Shown here: piece after piece, positions 45,735-54,725 of the stretch
How positions within the stretch are numbered: the stretch's first letter is position 1
How the letters are laid out: every line of letters begins with the position of its first letter
NCBI RefSeq assembly: GCF_001641635.1
Contig: NZ_LUUB01000054.1
Coordinates: forward strand, 1-64,000
DNA from: Bradyrhizobium centrolobii
GTDB taxonomy: Bacteria; Pseudomonadota; Alphaproteobacteria; Rhizobiales; Xanthobacteraceae
Direction of reading: 5' to 3'
DNA length: 64,000 nucleotides
Position numbers and translations under genes: made by a program
Notes under the pieces: model-generated
Databases searched by the model: none
Told to the model about the DNA's origin: nothing
The model's input: the letters and a program-made list of their open reading frames with translations, nothing else

Positions 45735-46232
45735 CGGCCGCCCGCGACGCTCTCGGACCCGCCGGCCTGGCGGCGTTCAACGGGTGTCGGCCGGCGGTCC
45801 GTCGGGCAGAGCGCACGCGGTGCTCGGCAACAGCCACGCTAGTCTAATCCGCACTCCGCTTACGTTCACTCCTGAACAGAGCGCTTTTTGGCGAAGTGCT
45901 GGCCGCGATGCTGCGGCCGCCGGGTAGCGCCTGGGGTCCTCCACCTCGATTGTCGCCGAGACACGCAGCATCGGGCCCGGCAATGAACACCGGGCGTCGA
46001 AGCGAGCCAGGCCATCGACCATGCAGCGTGCGACCGGACAGAAGCGCGGGGCGTGTCCATCCTGCCCGTTCGGCGCGGTGCAGGCAGCACTGCAATCGCG
46101 CCTGAGCTTCCTGGTCAGTGTCCTTACTGATATCGGTGCTGACGAGATCGACCGAGTACAGACGGAAGCACCCCGGCCAGGTGCTTCATGATCAAATCGG
46201 GCCGTTCAGGGCGGAGGCCGCCGGCTGCGTGA
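45735..46232. other. Intergenic stretch with no supported gene
   Basis: 498 bases in which several short open frames overlap on both strands, none with convincing composition or ribosome binding site. A decayed gene or spacer is likely. I see no repeat or terminator of note. Confidence 0.5.
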
Positions 46233-46496
46233 TCAGCTCGTTCGTCCTTGACGGCCCATGAGGAGGCCATAGGCGAAAAGCAGGATGACCGCGCCGACCA
46301 CGGCGCCGATGAACCCCGCGGATTCGCCCGGCCCATACCATCCGACGGACTGGCCCAGGAAGGTCGCGACAAACGCGCCGACAATTCCCAGGATCGTGGT
46401 CAGAATGAAGCCCTTCGGCTCATTGCCACCTGGCATGACGAACTTGGCGATCACGCCCACGATAAAGCCAATGACGATAGTCCAGAGGATGCTCAT
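46233..46496 (-). CDS. GlsB/YeaQ/YmgE-family stress-response membrane protein
   Basis: 87 residues with three hydrophobic, glycine-rich spans (ILWTIVIGFIVGVIAKFVMP, FILTTILGIVGAFVATFLGQ, GFIGAVVGAVILLFAYGLL), the complete family pattern including MPGGNEPKGF. The ATG at 46496 follows AGGAG at a good distance. The family is tied to general stress responses; its mechanism is unknown. A FixK/FNR-like box lies 71-84 bases upstream, suggesting induction at low oxygen, which is inference. Confidence 0.9.
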   Translation of the reverse strand: MSILWTIVIGFIVGVIAKFVMPGGNEPKGFILTTILGIVGAFVATFLGQSVGWYGPGESAGFIGAVVGAVILLFAYGLLMGRQGRTS

Positions 46497-46566
46497 CTCA
46501 TCGCTCCTGTCCCGGGCAGGCAATCGGCACGACCGCCATCGTGAACGGGATCGCATCGAGCCGCCC

Positions 46567-46580
46567 TTGACATAGATCAA
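46567..46580 (-). promoter_or_regulatory. Candidate FixK/FNR-type box
   Basis: TTGACATAGATCAA matches the TTGA-N6-TCAA pattern bound by FixK2/FnrN-type regulators in rhizobia. If centred 40 bases upstream of a minus-strand start site, it would give a leader of about 37 bases before the GlsB/YeaQ-like gene. The motif is short and could occur by chance. Confidence 0.45.
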
Positions 46581-46783
46581 GGAACGTCATCGTTCCTGCC
46601 GCGGCGTGGTACGTCTGCCCGCCTGCTCGGCTGGTCCGCGGAAACGTCGCGGTCGTGCGGCATCCCGGCCAGGCAATCCCCATCGAAGGCTCGTGGTTCG
46701 GAGATACCAACGACTATGAGAGCATGTCCGTCAAAGTGACGGTTCACAAGATCAGCGATATTCGCGACCCTTCCGAGAGCTGA
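46580..46783 (+). pseudogene. Coding-like remnant lacking a start
   Basis: One plus-strand frame reads GNVAVVRHPGQAIPIEGSWF and GDTNDYESMSVKVTVHKISD before TGA at 46781. The composition is protein-like and unlike random GC-rich sequence. There is no ATG; the first in-frame GTG (46655) leaves only 42 residues, and a TGA closes the frame just upstream of 46567. It is probably the 3' end of a broken gene. I do not recognise the family. Confidence 0.4.
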
Positions 46784-46802
46784 CGGCGCGGCCGCAACGG
46801 CG

Positions 46803-47306
46803 TCAACGCGCCGAACCCTCCGTGCTTCTCAGCTTGGACAGCTCGCGGGCCGTCTCAAGGATCATGTCGATCCGCTGCTGCAGCCGCTGCTGCAAGTCGG
46901 GAATATTGACCTTGTCGGTGACGCGGTAGGCGTTGCCGACGTGTTCGACATAGCCTTGCTTGATCATCTCCTCGAGACGCCGCAGCACCGTCGCGCGCGG
47001 CAGCTTCAGCGCCTGTGCGATCGTGGTCGCGCGCACCGGCGAGCACATCGCGGTCCGCAGGAACAGGTAGATGCCGATCGTGCGGAACGTCGCACTGTCA
47101 TTCTGCCTGACGAAGTCGGCACCATAGTCGTCGTTGAGGCTGCGGATCAGGCCGAGATAAAGCCGGCTCAGCAGCATGCGCTCCCGCGCCATCTCGATGC
47201 GCGTCGGGGGCTTCGCGGCATCGAGAAGCACGAACTCTTCGCCCGCCGCCGTCCATTTCGACGGTTCAGCGGAGTCGCTCTTGTCGGAATGATCCTGAAG
47301 GGCCAT
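46803..47306 (-). CDS. Winged-helix (MarR-like) transcriptional regulator
   Basis: 167 residues from the ATG at 47306 (an in-frame ATG at 47312 adds two). A helix-turn-helix is visible in SPVRATTIAQALKLPRATVL, followed by RRLEEMIKQGYVEHVGNAYR, the recognition-to-wing transition, and a C-terminal amphipathic helix (LQQRLQQRIDMILETARELS) that may dimerise. The N-terminal third is helical. Targets are unknown; neighbours are a remnant and a 480-base non-coding stretch. Confidence 0.8.
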   Translation of the reverse strand: MALQDHSDKSDSAEPSKWTAAGEEFVLLDAAKPPTRIEMARERMLLSRLYLGLIRSLNDDYGADFVRQNDSATFRTIGIYLFLRTAMCSPVRATTIAQALKLPRATVLRRLEEMIKQGYVEHVGNAYRVTDKVNIPDLQQRLQQRIDMILETARELSKLRSTEGSAR

Positions 47307-47312
47307 GACCAT

Positions 47313-47786
47313 GTTCCTTCAAATGTCATCACGAGGTCCAGCTTACCGCGCATTCGCGGCATCTAGATAGGCAGTTTAAGCCAAAAGGGCCGACGCTTCG
47401 AAATCGTGAAGAAAGGAACCGCATCCCGTGGCCCGAGCGAAACACCTCGAAGAAGAAGCTTCCTCCCGGACAAGGTCGCGACGATCAGCCGTCACGATGG
47501 AAGGCGATGGCAAAAGAAGGAGATGAGTTTCAAACGGGCTCAAGCCATCCTACGGGGCTTATTGTCGTTCGAGATGGCATGGATCGCCGCTCCGACGGCT
47601 GTTCGGGCACATGGACCTCGACGAGCAGCAATTGCGGCCGAAAATTGTCCGATTTCGCCGCAGAACGAACGCGGCACGGGCCCGATTTAAGCCTCATCCT
47701 CTCCGGATTTGCGGCTCATTGCCACCCAACTCTTTGACGAGAAGGGGCTGCTAACAAGTTGCGTCGTGCGTAACCGGGAGACCAGG
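47313..47786. other. Intergenic stretch before the Pro/Ala-rich membrane protein
   Basis: 474 bases between two divergent genes. Short open frames exist on the plus strand, but none is supported by composition or start signals. It must hold the promoters of both neighbours; I could not place them. Confidence 0.45.
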
Positions 47787-49061
47787 ATGGGCAACCGATC
47801 CGCGAAATTCATATCCACGCTTGTCGCCAGCATCATCGCGGGCGTGCCACTGGCAGCCGTGTCGCAGAACGCGCCGAGCACATCGAATGCCGCGAGCACG
47901 CAGAACGCCGCGAGCACAGCCGACGACGACTGCCTCGCCTCACCCAAGGCCACCGCGCCGCAGGGGCAGCACTGGTACTATCGCCTCGATCGCGCCAGCA
48001 AGCGGAAGTGCTGGTATCTGCGCGCCGAAGGCGACAAGGGCACGCAGACATCGACCGTGCAGAACACGCAAAACGCGACCAGAACGGCGGACGCGGAGCC
48101 ACTAGCACCGCACCCGGTCCAGGATGCCCGCGCTGAATATGTGGCGCCGCAGGGCGGAACCGCACCGAGTCCGCCGAATGTGACTGCGCCTACGCCGACC
48201 GCGGCGGTCGCGCCGCCGGCGCCGCAGCAGCGGCCTTCGGGGACCCCCGCCGACAACAATGTGCAGCAGCCGGCGGTCAGCGCGCGTTGGCCCGATCCCT
48301 CACCCGCGCCGGCTGCGCCAGAGGCGCAGCCGGCGGCCGCACCGGTCACGGCCGATGCGCCGCCGAGCGCGGAGCCCTCACAATCCGCTGCTCCGCAATC
48401 CCCTGCTCCGATGACGCTGGCTACGGCCGATGCCTCCGCCAAGCCGACCGGCTCGCTGCAGACGCTTCTGCTCGTGATCGGCGGCGCGCTGGCGCTCGCG
48501 GGCATCACCGGCAGCGTGATCTATCGCTTCGCCGGCTCACGTGTCCGCGTCCAGGCCGTTGACGGTCCCCGTCGCGTGAATTGGGACAATTGGGAGCAGC
48601 AGGATCAGGACCACAACCGTGCACCCTGGCGCGACGCGGCACCTGCCTCACGCGTACAACGGCCCCGCCCGGTCGATTTCGACGTCGTATTCCCGCGCGC
48701 CGCAAGACCCGCAATCGCCGACAATCTCGATGCGATCCAGACGCGCGCGATCGAGGACGAGCAAGACGGCAGCAATGTCGAGGCATTCAAGGCCGCGACG
48801 CCCGCACCGCAGTTCGCGGCAATCGACGCCTATGTCGAAGAGGCTCAAGTCGAAGAGACCCATATCGAGGAGGCCCATGCCGAAGAGACTGCAGTCGAAG
48901 AGCCGGCCGAGTCCGATGCCGACGCAGTCGACATCGACGTCATCACCCAGATGCTGGAACAGCTGGCGAAGGAAGGGCCGCGACTGACGCGGCCTAACCC
49001 TGAAGCTGGCCTTGCAGACTTCGCACAAAGCCGACGAGGCCAATCCGCCGCTCGCGCTTGA
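47787..49061 (+). CDS. Pro/Ala-rich single-span membrane protein of unknown function
   Basis: 424 residues. An N-terminal signal or anchor (ISTLVASIIAGVPLAAVSQ) is followed by a short aromatic motif near 62-79 (HWYYRLDRASKRKCWYLR), then some 140 residues rich in Pro, Ala and Thr, a transmembrane span at about 224-247 (LLLVIGGALALAGITGSVIY), and a cytoplasmic or periplasmic tail with Val-Glu-Glu-like repeats at about 350-372. The ATG at 47787 has GGGAG upstream and fits the signal; the frame extends to a TTG at 47709. Its last 68 bases overlap gmk on the other strand. The type is familiar from Bradyrhizobium-like genomes without a known role. Confidence 0.7.
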   Translation: MGNRSAKFISTLVASIIAGVPLAAVSQNAPSTSNAASTQNAASTADDDCLASPKATAPQGQHWYYRLDRASKRKCWYLRAEGDKGTQTSTVQNTQNATRTADAEPLAPHPVQDARAEYVAPQGGTAPSPPNVTAPTPTAAVAPPAPQQRPSGTPADNNVQQPAVSARWPDPSPAPAAPEAQPAAAPVTADAPPSAEPSQSAAPQSPAPMTLATADASAKPTGSLQTLLLVIGGALALAGITGSVIYRFAGSRVRVQAVDGPRRVNWDNWEQQDQDHNRAPWRDAAPASRVQRPRPVDFDVVFPRAARPAIADNLDAIQTRAIEDEQDGSNVEAFKAATPAPQFAAIDAYVEEAQVEETHIEEAHAEETAVEEPAESDADAVDIDVITQMLEQLAKEGPRLTRPNPEAGLADFAQSRRGQSAARA

Positions 49062-49653
49062 GGCGCTCGGCCTTCAGGATCGACTGCACCTCGGCGAAGG
49101 CCTGATCGACGTCGTGGTTGATGACGATGTAGTCGTACTCGGCCCAGTGGCTCATCTCGTGGCTGGCGCGGCTCATCCGCTTGCGGATGACCTCGTCCGA
49201 ATCCTGGGCGCGCGAGTGCAGGCGCTTCTCGAGATCGGCCGCCGAGGGCGGCAGGATGAAGACGCTGACGACGTCGGCGCGCGCCTTCTCGCGCAGTTGC
49301 TGCGTGCCCTGCCAGTCGATGTCGAACAGCACGTCCTGCCCCGCTGACAGCGCAGCCTCGACGGGGCCGCGCGGCGTGCCGTAGCGGTTGTCGAACACGG
49401 TCGCCCATTCCAGGAGCTCGTCACCCTTCACCATCGCTTCGAAGCGGGGCTTGTCGACGAACAGATAGTCGCGGCCGTCGACCTCGCCGGGGCGCATCGG
49501 ACGCGTTGTCGCGGAGACCGACATTTTCAGACCGGGCATTCGCTCGATCAGAAGACGCGACAGCGTCGTCTTGCCCGCCCCCGATGGCGAGGACAGCACG
49601 AACATCAGCCCGCGCCGCTCGACACCGTCAGTTCCGTGACCGCCCGTCGTCAT
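48994..49653 (-). CDS. gmk: Guanylate kinase
   Basis: Phosphorylates GMP to GDP. 219 residues. The P-loop SSPSGAGKTTLSRLL is at 21-35, the GMP-binding region contains SVSATTRPMRPGE and GRDYLFV, and the lid region includes RLHSRAQDSDEVIRKRMSRA. The N-terminus is about 15 residues longer than the E. coli enzyme. It follows yicC by three bases, forming the conserved yicC-gmk pair. Confidence 0.96.
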   Translation of the reverse strand: MTTGGHGTDGVERRGLMFVLSSPSGAGKTTLSRLLIERMPGLKMSVSATTRPMRPGEVDGRDYLFVDKPRFEAMVKGDELLEWATVFDNRYGTPRGPVEAALSAGQDVLFDIDWQGTQQLREKARADVVSVFILPPSAADLEKRLHSRAQDSDEVIRKRMSRASHEMSHWAEYDYIVINHDVDQAFAEVQSILKAERLKRERRIGLVGFVRSLQGQLQG

Positions 49654-49656
49654 CGA

Positions 49657-50544
49657 TCACTCCAGATTCTGGACCTGCTCGCGGAACTGCTCGACCACGT
49701 TCTTCATGGCGAGTCCCGTATTCGTCAGCTCGATGTCGTTCGACTTCGAGCAGCAGGTGTTGACCTCGCGGTGAAACTCCTGGGCGAGGAAATCGAGCTT
49801 GCGCCCGATCGGGCCGCCCTTGCCGATCAACTCGCGCGCCTGCGCGACGTGCGAGGCGATGCGGTCGAGCTCCTCGCGGATGTCGGCCTTGGTCGCGATC
49901 AGGATCGCTTCCTGCATCAGGCGGTCGGAATCGAAACGGTCGGAGGTGTCGAGCAATGCGGCGATCTGCTCGGCGAGCCTCGCCTTGATTGCCTCCGGCT
50001 TGCGGCCGGGGGCGGCCTCCGCCTTCGTCGCCAGCGCCTCGATCTCGTCCACGCGCTGGGTCAGGATCTGCCCGAGCGAGGTCCCCTCGCGCTTGCGCAT
50101 CGCGACGAGATCGGCGAGCGCCTTGTCGAAAGCTTCGGCTGCTGCTGCTCGCGCCGCCTTGTCCTCCTCCTCGTCGCCCTCGGGCTCGGCGACTTCGACG
50201 ACGCCTTTGATGGCGAGCAGGCCATCGATGCTCGGAGCCACCGCGTCGACCTTGCCGGCTATCAAGGCGGCAGCCTTGAGCACAGCGCCGAGCACGTCCT
50301 CGTTGATGCGGACCGTGGCGGCGGCATTGGTGCGCTTGACATTGAGATTGGCGTAGATGGTGCCGCGCGACAGCACCTCGCCGGCGCGTTTCTTGGCATG
50401 GGCCTCGAGCTCGTCGAACCCCTGCGGCAGCCGCACGCGCAGGTCAAAACCCTTGGCGTTGACCGACTTCAATTCCCATTCGAACGTATACGGCCCGCTA
50501 GCGCCGTGGCTGCGGGCAAAGCCGGTCATGGACGACAGCGCCAT
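49657..50544 (-). CDS. yicC: YicC/YloC-family endoribonuclease
   Basis: 295 residues. The N-terminal domain begins LSSMTGFARSHGASGPYTFE and the C-terminal DUF1732 domain ends HREVNTCCSKSNDIELTNTG, with EQIQNLE-like ending; both are complete. Members are reported as endoribonucleases acting on small RNAs and mRNAs. It lies between mltG and gmk on the same strand, as in many alphaproteobacteria. Confidence 0.93.
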   Translation of the reverse strand: MALSSMTGFARSHGASGPYTFEWELKSVNAKGFDLRVRLPQGFDELEAHAKKRAGEVLSRGTIYANLNVKRTNAAATVRINEDVLGAVLKAAALIAGKVDAVAPSIDGLLAIKGVVEVAEPEGDEEEDKAARAAAAEAFDKALADLVAMRKREGTSLGQILTQRVDEIEALATKAEAAPGRKPEAIKARLAEQIAALLDTSDRFDSDRLMQEAILIATKADIREELDRIASHVAQARELIGKGGPIGRKLDFLAQEFHREVNTCCSKSNDIELTNTGLAMKNVVEQFREQVQNLE

Positions 50545-50657
50545 CGGGTGAGCTTCTCCGGACAGATGAGATTCGTAAGGCCATCAAGGCACGCGAATCT
50601 TAAGACTATTTTGCAGGAAAGTGGAATCCGCAAAGTCCCGTAAGGGAGCCGGCGATC

Positions 50658-51932
50658 CTAGCGCTGGACCACCGGCGGCGAGGGCCACACCGAGCCCTGC
50701 CGCGCCGGCGCGGGATTTGCGGGCCGCGCCGGCGGCTTTTTCTGCTGCGTCGGCTTCGGCGGCGTGGTCGCGGTCGGCGCCGTATCGACAGCGGCAGGCG
50801 CGCCGGGCGCAGGCGCCTGCGCATCGTCGGCCGGCTCGACCGTGTCGTTCTGGATCTGCTTCTCCATCGCGCGGAGCCTGGCGACGTTTTTCTGATGCGC
50901 GTCGTAGGTCTCGGTGAAGGCGTGCCCGCCGGTGCCGTCGGCGACGAAATAGAGGTCGCGGGTGCGGGCCGGGTTGGCGGCGGCCTCGAGCGAGGCGCGG
51001 CCGGGATTGGAGATCGGGCCCGGCGGCAGGCCGTCGATCACATAGGTGTTGTAGGGCGAAGGCTGCGTGATCTCGCTGCGCTTGATCGGCCGACCGAGCG
51101 TGCCCTTGCCGCCGACGAGGCCGTAGATGATCGTCGGATCGGACTGGAGCTTGATTTTCTGCTTCAAACGATTGACGAACACCGCGGCGACGCGGCTGCG
51201 CTCGTCCGGCTTGCCGGTCTCCTTCTCCACGATCGAGGCGAGCGTCACCAGCTGCTCCGGCGTCTTGACCGGAAGATCCTGGCTGCGGCGCTCCCAGATC
51301 TCGGCCAGCACGCGCTTGTGCGCCTGCTGCATGCGCTGGATCACCTGCTCGCGCGTGGTCCCGCGCGGGAACTTGTAGGTCTCCGGCAACAGCGTGCCTT
51401 CACGCGGCAGCTCACGCACGCTGCCGGTGAAGATGTCGTTGTCGGAGAGCCGCGCCACGATCTGCTCGGAGGTCAGGCCTTCCGGAATCGTGACGGCATG
51501 CTGCACCACCTTGCCCTCGACGATGGTGGCGATCACGTCGCGCAAGGAGGCGTTCCTCTGGAACGAATATTCGCCCGGCTTCAGGTCCGAACTCGCCTTC
51601 AGCGCAGCCACGCTGGCGATGAACACCCACGGATTGACGTCGGTCACGCCTTCCCGGTTCAGGGTCTCGGCGATGTCACGCTTGCCGGCGCGCTGGGGGA
51701 TGTTGACGATCTTGTCTTCGTTGAGCGGTCCCGGCGCCTCCAGCACCTGCCGGCCGTAATAATAGACGGCGCCGGCGCCCAGCATGCTGATCAGCACGAG
51801 GGTGATGATGGCGTTTCCGACGACCACGAGGGGGTTGCGCGCCCGGTCCGATCGCTTCGGCGGCGGCGGGACCTGCTCGGGCTCCAACGCGGCCCGCGGA
51901 CTCCGCGGCGAAATGGGCGGCCTTTCACTCAT
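50658..51932 (-). CDS. mltG: Endolytic murein transglycosylase MltG
   Basis: 424 residues; cuts nascent glycan strands and helps set their length. Cytoplasmic Pro-rich N-terminus, one transmembrane span (about 34-57), a LysM-like subdomain, then the YceG core with the catalytic ASIVEKETG at about 232-240. The PYNTYVIDGLPPGPISNPGR block is a family signature. The C-terminal 70 residues are a Pro/Ala/Thr-rich tail not needed by the family. It is downstream of fabF, separated by 125 bases. Confidence 0.94.
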   Translation of the reverse strand: MSERPPISPRSPRAALEPEQVPPPPKRSDRARNPLVVVGNAIITLVLISMLGAGAVYYYGRQVLEAPGPLNEDKIVNIPQRAGKRDIAETLNREGVTDVNPWVFIASVAALKASSDLKPGEYSFQRNASLRDVIATIVEGKVVQHAVTIPEGLTSEQIVARLSDNDIFTGSVRELPREGTLLPETYKFPRGTTREQVIQRMQQAHKRVLAEIWERRSQDLPVKTPEQLVTLASIVEKETGKPDERSRVAAVFVNRLKQKIKLQSDPTIIYGLVGGKGTLGRPIKRSEITQPSPYNTYVIDGLPPGPISNPGRASLEAAANPARTRDLYFVADGTGGHAFTETYDAHQKNVARLRAMEKQIQNDTVEPADDAQAPAPGAPAAVDTAPTATTPPKPTQQKKPPARPANPAPARQGSVWPSPPVVQR

Positions 51933-52057
51933 CGAAGCAACCTGAATCCTGCCGGTTCAATCGGGGCCTGACAATCGCTTGCCCTGCCAAACGTACACGC
52001 CCACGACTATGACTATCGCCGAATACGGCAAAACGGTGGATTCGTCTCAAACGCAAG

Positions 52058-53323
52058 CTAATCGGCCAGGCGCCGGATGATCACCGACGCATTGGTACCG
52101 CCAAAACCAAAAGAATTCGACAACACGACATTGATCTCACGCTTCTTTGCAGTATGCGGCACGAGATCGATCGCGGTCTGGACTGACGGATTGTCCAGGT
52201 TGATGGTCGGCGGCACGACGTTATCGCGAATCGCGAGAATGGCGAAGATCGCCTCGATCGCGCCGGCCGCACCGAGGAGATGGCCGGTCGACGATTTGGT
52301 CGAGGACATCGCGACCTTGGAGGCGGCATTGCCGAGCAGCCGCTCCACCGCGCCGAGCTCGATCTCGTCGCCAAGCGGCGTCGAGGTGCCGTGCGCGTTG
52401 ATGTAGTCGAGATCGGACGGCGTAAGGCCTGCGCGTTTCAGTGCCGCCGACATGCTGCGGAAGCCGCCATCGCCATCGGGCGACGGCGACGTGATGTGAT
52501 AGGCATCGCCGGACAGGCCGTAGCCGATCACCTCGGCATAGATCCTCGCGCCACGACGCCTGGCGTGATCGAGCTCTTCCAGGACCACGACGCCAGCACC
52601 CTCGCCCATCACGAAGCCGTCGCGGTCCTTGTCGTAGGGACGCGAGGCCTTCTCGGGCGTCTCGTTGAAGCCGGTGGAGAGCGCGCGCGCCGCGTTGAAG
52701 CCGGCAATGCCGATGCGGCTGATCGGCGACTCCGCGCCGCCCGAAACCATCACGTCGGCATCGCCGAGCGCGATCAGGCGGGCGGCATCGCCGATCGCAT
52801 GCGCGCCGGTCGAGCAGGCCGTTACCACCGAATGGTTCGGTCCCTTCAGCCCATGCTCGATCGAGACATAGCCGGAGGCGAGATTGATCAGGCGGCCCGG
52901 AATGAAGAACGGCGACACCCGGCGCGGCCCACGCTCCTTCAGCAGGATAGCGGTGTCGGCGATGCCGTTGAGACCGCCGATGCCGGACCCGATCATGGTG
53001 CCGGTCGCGCACTTGTCCTCTTCGGACTCGGGATGCCAGTTGGCGTCGTCGAGCGCCTGCTTGGCGGCCGCCATGCCGAAGATGATGAAATCGTCGACCT
53101 TGCGCTGGTCCTTCGGCTCCATCCACTGATCGGCATTGAAGCTGCCGTTGGAGCCGTCACCGCGCGGCACCACGCAGGCGATCTTGGTCTGGAGATCCGA
53201 GACGTCGAAGCTCTCGATCCGGCGCGCACCGCTCTCGCCGTTGAGGATGCGCTTCCAGGTCGGCTCGACGCCACAGCCGAGTGGCGTAACCATGCCGAGG
53301 CCCGTGACGACAACCCGCCTCAT
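52058..53323 (-). CDS. fabF: Beta-ketoacyl-ACP synthase II
   Basis: 421 residues; condenses malonyl-ACP with growing acyl-ACP in fatty-acid elongation. Catalytic Cys is C170 in VVTACSTGAHAIGDA, with the two histidines in INAHGTSTPLGD and SSTGHLLGAAG. The final GFGGTNASVIIRR is standard. It follows acpP after 105 bases in the fabD-fabG-acpP-fabF order, the classical arrangement. Confidence 0.97.
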   Translation of the reverse strand: MRRVVVTGLGMVTPLGCGVEPTWKRILNGESGARRIESFDVSDLQTKIACVVPRGDGSNGSFNADQWMEPKDQRKVDDFIIFGMAAAKQALDDANWHPESEEDKCATGTMIGSGIGGLNGIADTAILLKERGPRRVSPFFIPGRLINLASGYVSIEHGLKGPNHSVVTACSTGAHAIGDAARLIALGDADVMVSGGAESPISRIGIAGFNAARALSTGFNETPEKASRPYDKDRDGFVMGEGAGVVVLEELDHARRRGARIYAEVIGYGLSGDAYHITSPSPDGDGGFRSMSAALKRAGLTPSDLDYINAHGTSTPLGDEIELGAVERLLGNAASKVAMSSTKSSTGHLLGAAGAIEAIFAILAIRDNVVPPTINLDNPSVQTAIDLVPHTAKKREINVVLSNSFGFGGTNASVIIRRLAD

Positions 53324-53428
53324 ATCGCAATCTCCGCTTCGAAAGATTCACGGCCGATAACAAGAAACCGGGTGACCGCTGGTCAGCGGTCCGTCCGGTT
53401 TCAATGTTGTCCCGCGAAATGAAGAGCC

Positions 53429-53668
53429 TTAGCTCTTCGCGTTCTTCTCGAGAAACTTGGTGGCGTCGCCGACGGTGAGAATCGTCTCCGCGGCGTCGTC
53501 CGGAATCTCGCAACCGAATTCTTCTTCGAACGCCATCACCAGCTCGACGGTGTCCAGACTGTCGGCGCCGAGGTCGTCGATGAAGCTCGCGTTGTCGACA
53601 ACCTTCTCGGGTTCAACACCAAGGTGCTCGACCACGATCTTCTTAACCCGCTCGCCAATGTCACTCAT
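53429..53668 (-). CDS. acpP: Acyl carrier protein
   Basis: 79 residues, acidic and helical. The phosphopantetheine serine is S37 in [20 protein letters not shown]. It carries the acyl chain between the fatty-acid enzymes encoded on either side. A 308-base gap upstream suggests its own promoter, in keeping with the high demand for ACP. Confidence 0.98.
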   Translation of the reverse strand: MSDIGERVKKIVVEHLGVEPEKVVDNASFIDDLGADSLDTVELVMAFEEEFGCEIPDDAAETILTVGDATKFLEKNAKS

Positions 53669-53976
53669 TGCTTAACCTCTTGTTCCCTGTAGACCCGACC
53701 CCCCGGGACGATACGAGCCGTCGTGGTCGTTGACTGCCTTCGCTTACGAACTTTGATTTGGCCCCATCCTAGCCGATGCAGGGCCCGGCGAACGACGGCC
53801 AAAGCTCTGCATCGCCAATATACAGGGTTTCAAAAACCTGCAATGGCGTTCTTTGCCCATCCGTTGAAGGTCCGGTTATCATACTTCAACTGCCTTGACT
53901 ATAAGCCTCATTTCACTCCGGAAACGGCCGTTTGCCGCATCCCGCGCCGCCCACTTGCGGGAGGTGCGACGCGGGT
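53669..53976. promoter_or_regulatory. Probable acpP promoter/leader region
   Basis: 308 bases between fabG and acpP without a gene. GTTGAAG (53863-53869) and CTTCAAC (53884-53890) form an inverted repeat that may be a regulator site. No certain -10/-35 pair was assigned. Confidence 0.4.
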
Positions 53977-54714
53977 TCAGATCATGGCCATGCCGCCGTT
54001 GACGTGGATGGTCTGGCCGGTGACGTAGGCTGCTTCGTTCGAACTCAGGTAGACGGCGGCCGCCGCAATGTCCTCGGGAGTGCCCAGGCGAGCGGCAGGA
54101 ACCTTGGTCAGAATCGTTTCCCGTTGTTTGTCGTTCAGCGCATCCGTCATCGGCGTCTTGATGAAACCGGGCGCGATGCAGTTCGCAGTGACGCCGCGCT
54201 TGGCATACTCGGCGCCGAGCGTCTTGATCATGCCGATCAGGCCGGCCTTCGACGCGGTGTAGTTGCCCTGCCCGGGATTGCCGGTGACGCCGACCACCGA
54301 AGTGATGGCGATGATGCGGCCGAAGCGCTTGCGCATCATCAGTTTGGTGGCGGCGCGCGCGAGCCGGAAAGTGGCGGTCAGGTTGACGTTGATGACCTCG
54401 TCCCAGTCTTCGTCGCGAAGCTGGACGAAGAGATTGTCGCGGGTGATGCCGGCATTGGCGACGAGGATGTCGACCTGCCCCATCGCCGCTTCCGCGGCGG
54501 GCACCAGCGCCTCGACCTCATCGGCCTTGGACAGGTTGCAGGGCAGCACGTGGACGCGCTCGCCGAGCTTGCCGGCAAGCTCGTCCAGCACTTCCTTCCG
54601 CGTTCCCGAAATGGCGACCGTAGCCCCCTGCGCGTACAGGGCCTGCGCGATCGCGCCGCCGATGCCGCCGGTCGCGCCGGTGACGAGCGCCTTCCTGCCA
54701 GTCAGATCAAACAT
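53977..54714 (-). CDS. fabG: 3-oxoacyl-ACP reductase
   Basis: 245-residue short-chain dehydrogenase using NADPH. The cofactor loop is TGATGGIGGAIA (12-23), NAG is at 87-89, and the catalytic residues are S139, Y152 and K156 (ITSVVGVTGNPGQGNYTASK). IHVNGGMAMI at the end is standard. It is 11 bases downstream of fabD. Confidence 0.97.
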   Translation of the reverse strand: MFDLTGRKALVTGATGGIGGAIAQALYAQGATVAISGTRKEVLDELAGKLGERVHVLPCNLSKADEVEALVPAAEAAMGQVDILVANAGITRDNLFVQLRDEDWDEVINVNLTATFRLARAATKLMMRKRFGRIIAITSVVGVTGNPGQGNYTASKAGLIGMIKTLGAEYAKRGVTANCIAPGFIKTPMTDALNDKQRETILTKVPAARLGTPEDIAAAAVYLSSNEAAYVTGQTIHVNGGMAMI

Positions 54715-54725
54715 CGATAACTCCT

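Noticed and set aside
45735..46232. Several short open frames of 60-85 codons on both strands
   Set aside because: Mutually overlapping, without RBS or plausible protein composition.
52280..53422. A 380-codon frame antisense to fabF
   Set aside because: Shadow of a certain gene, with no motifs of its own.
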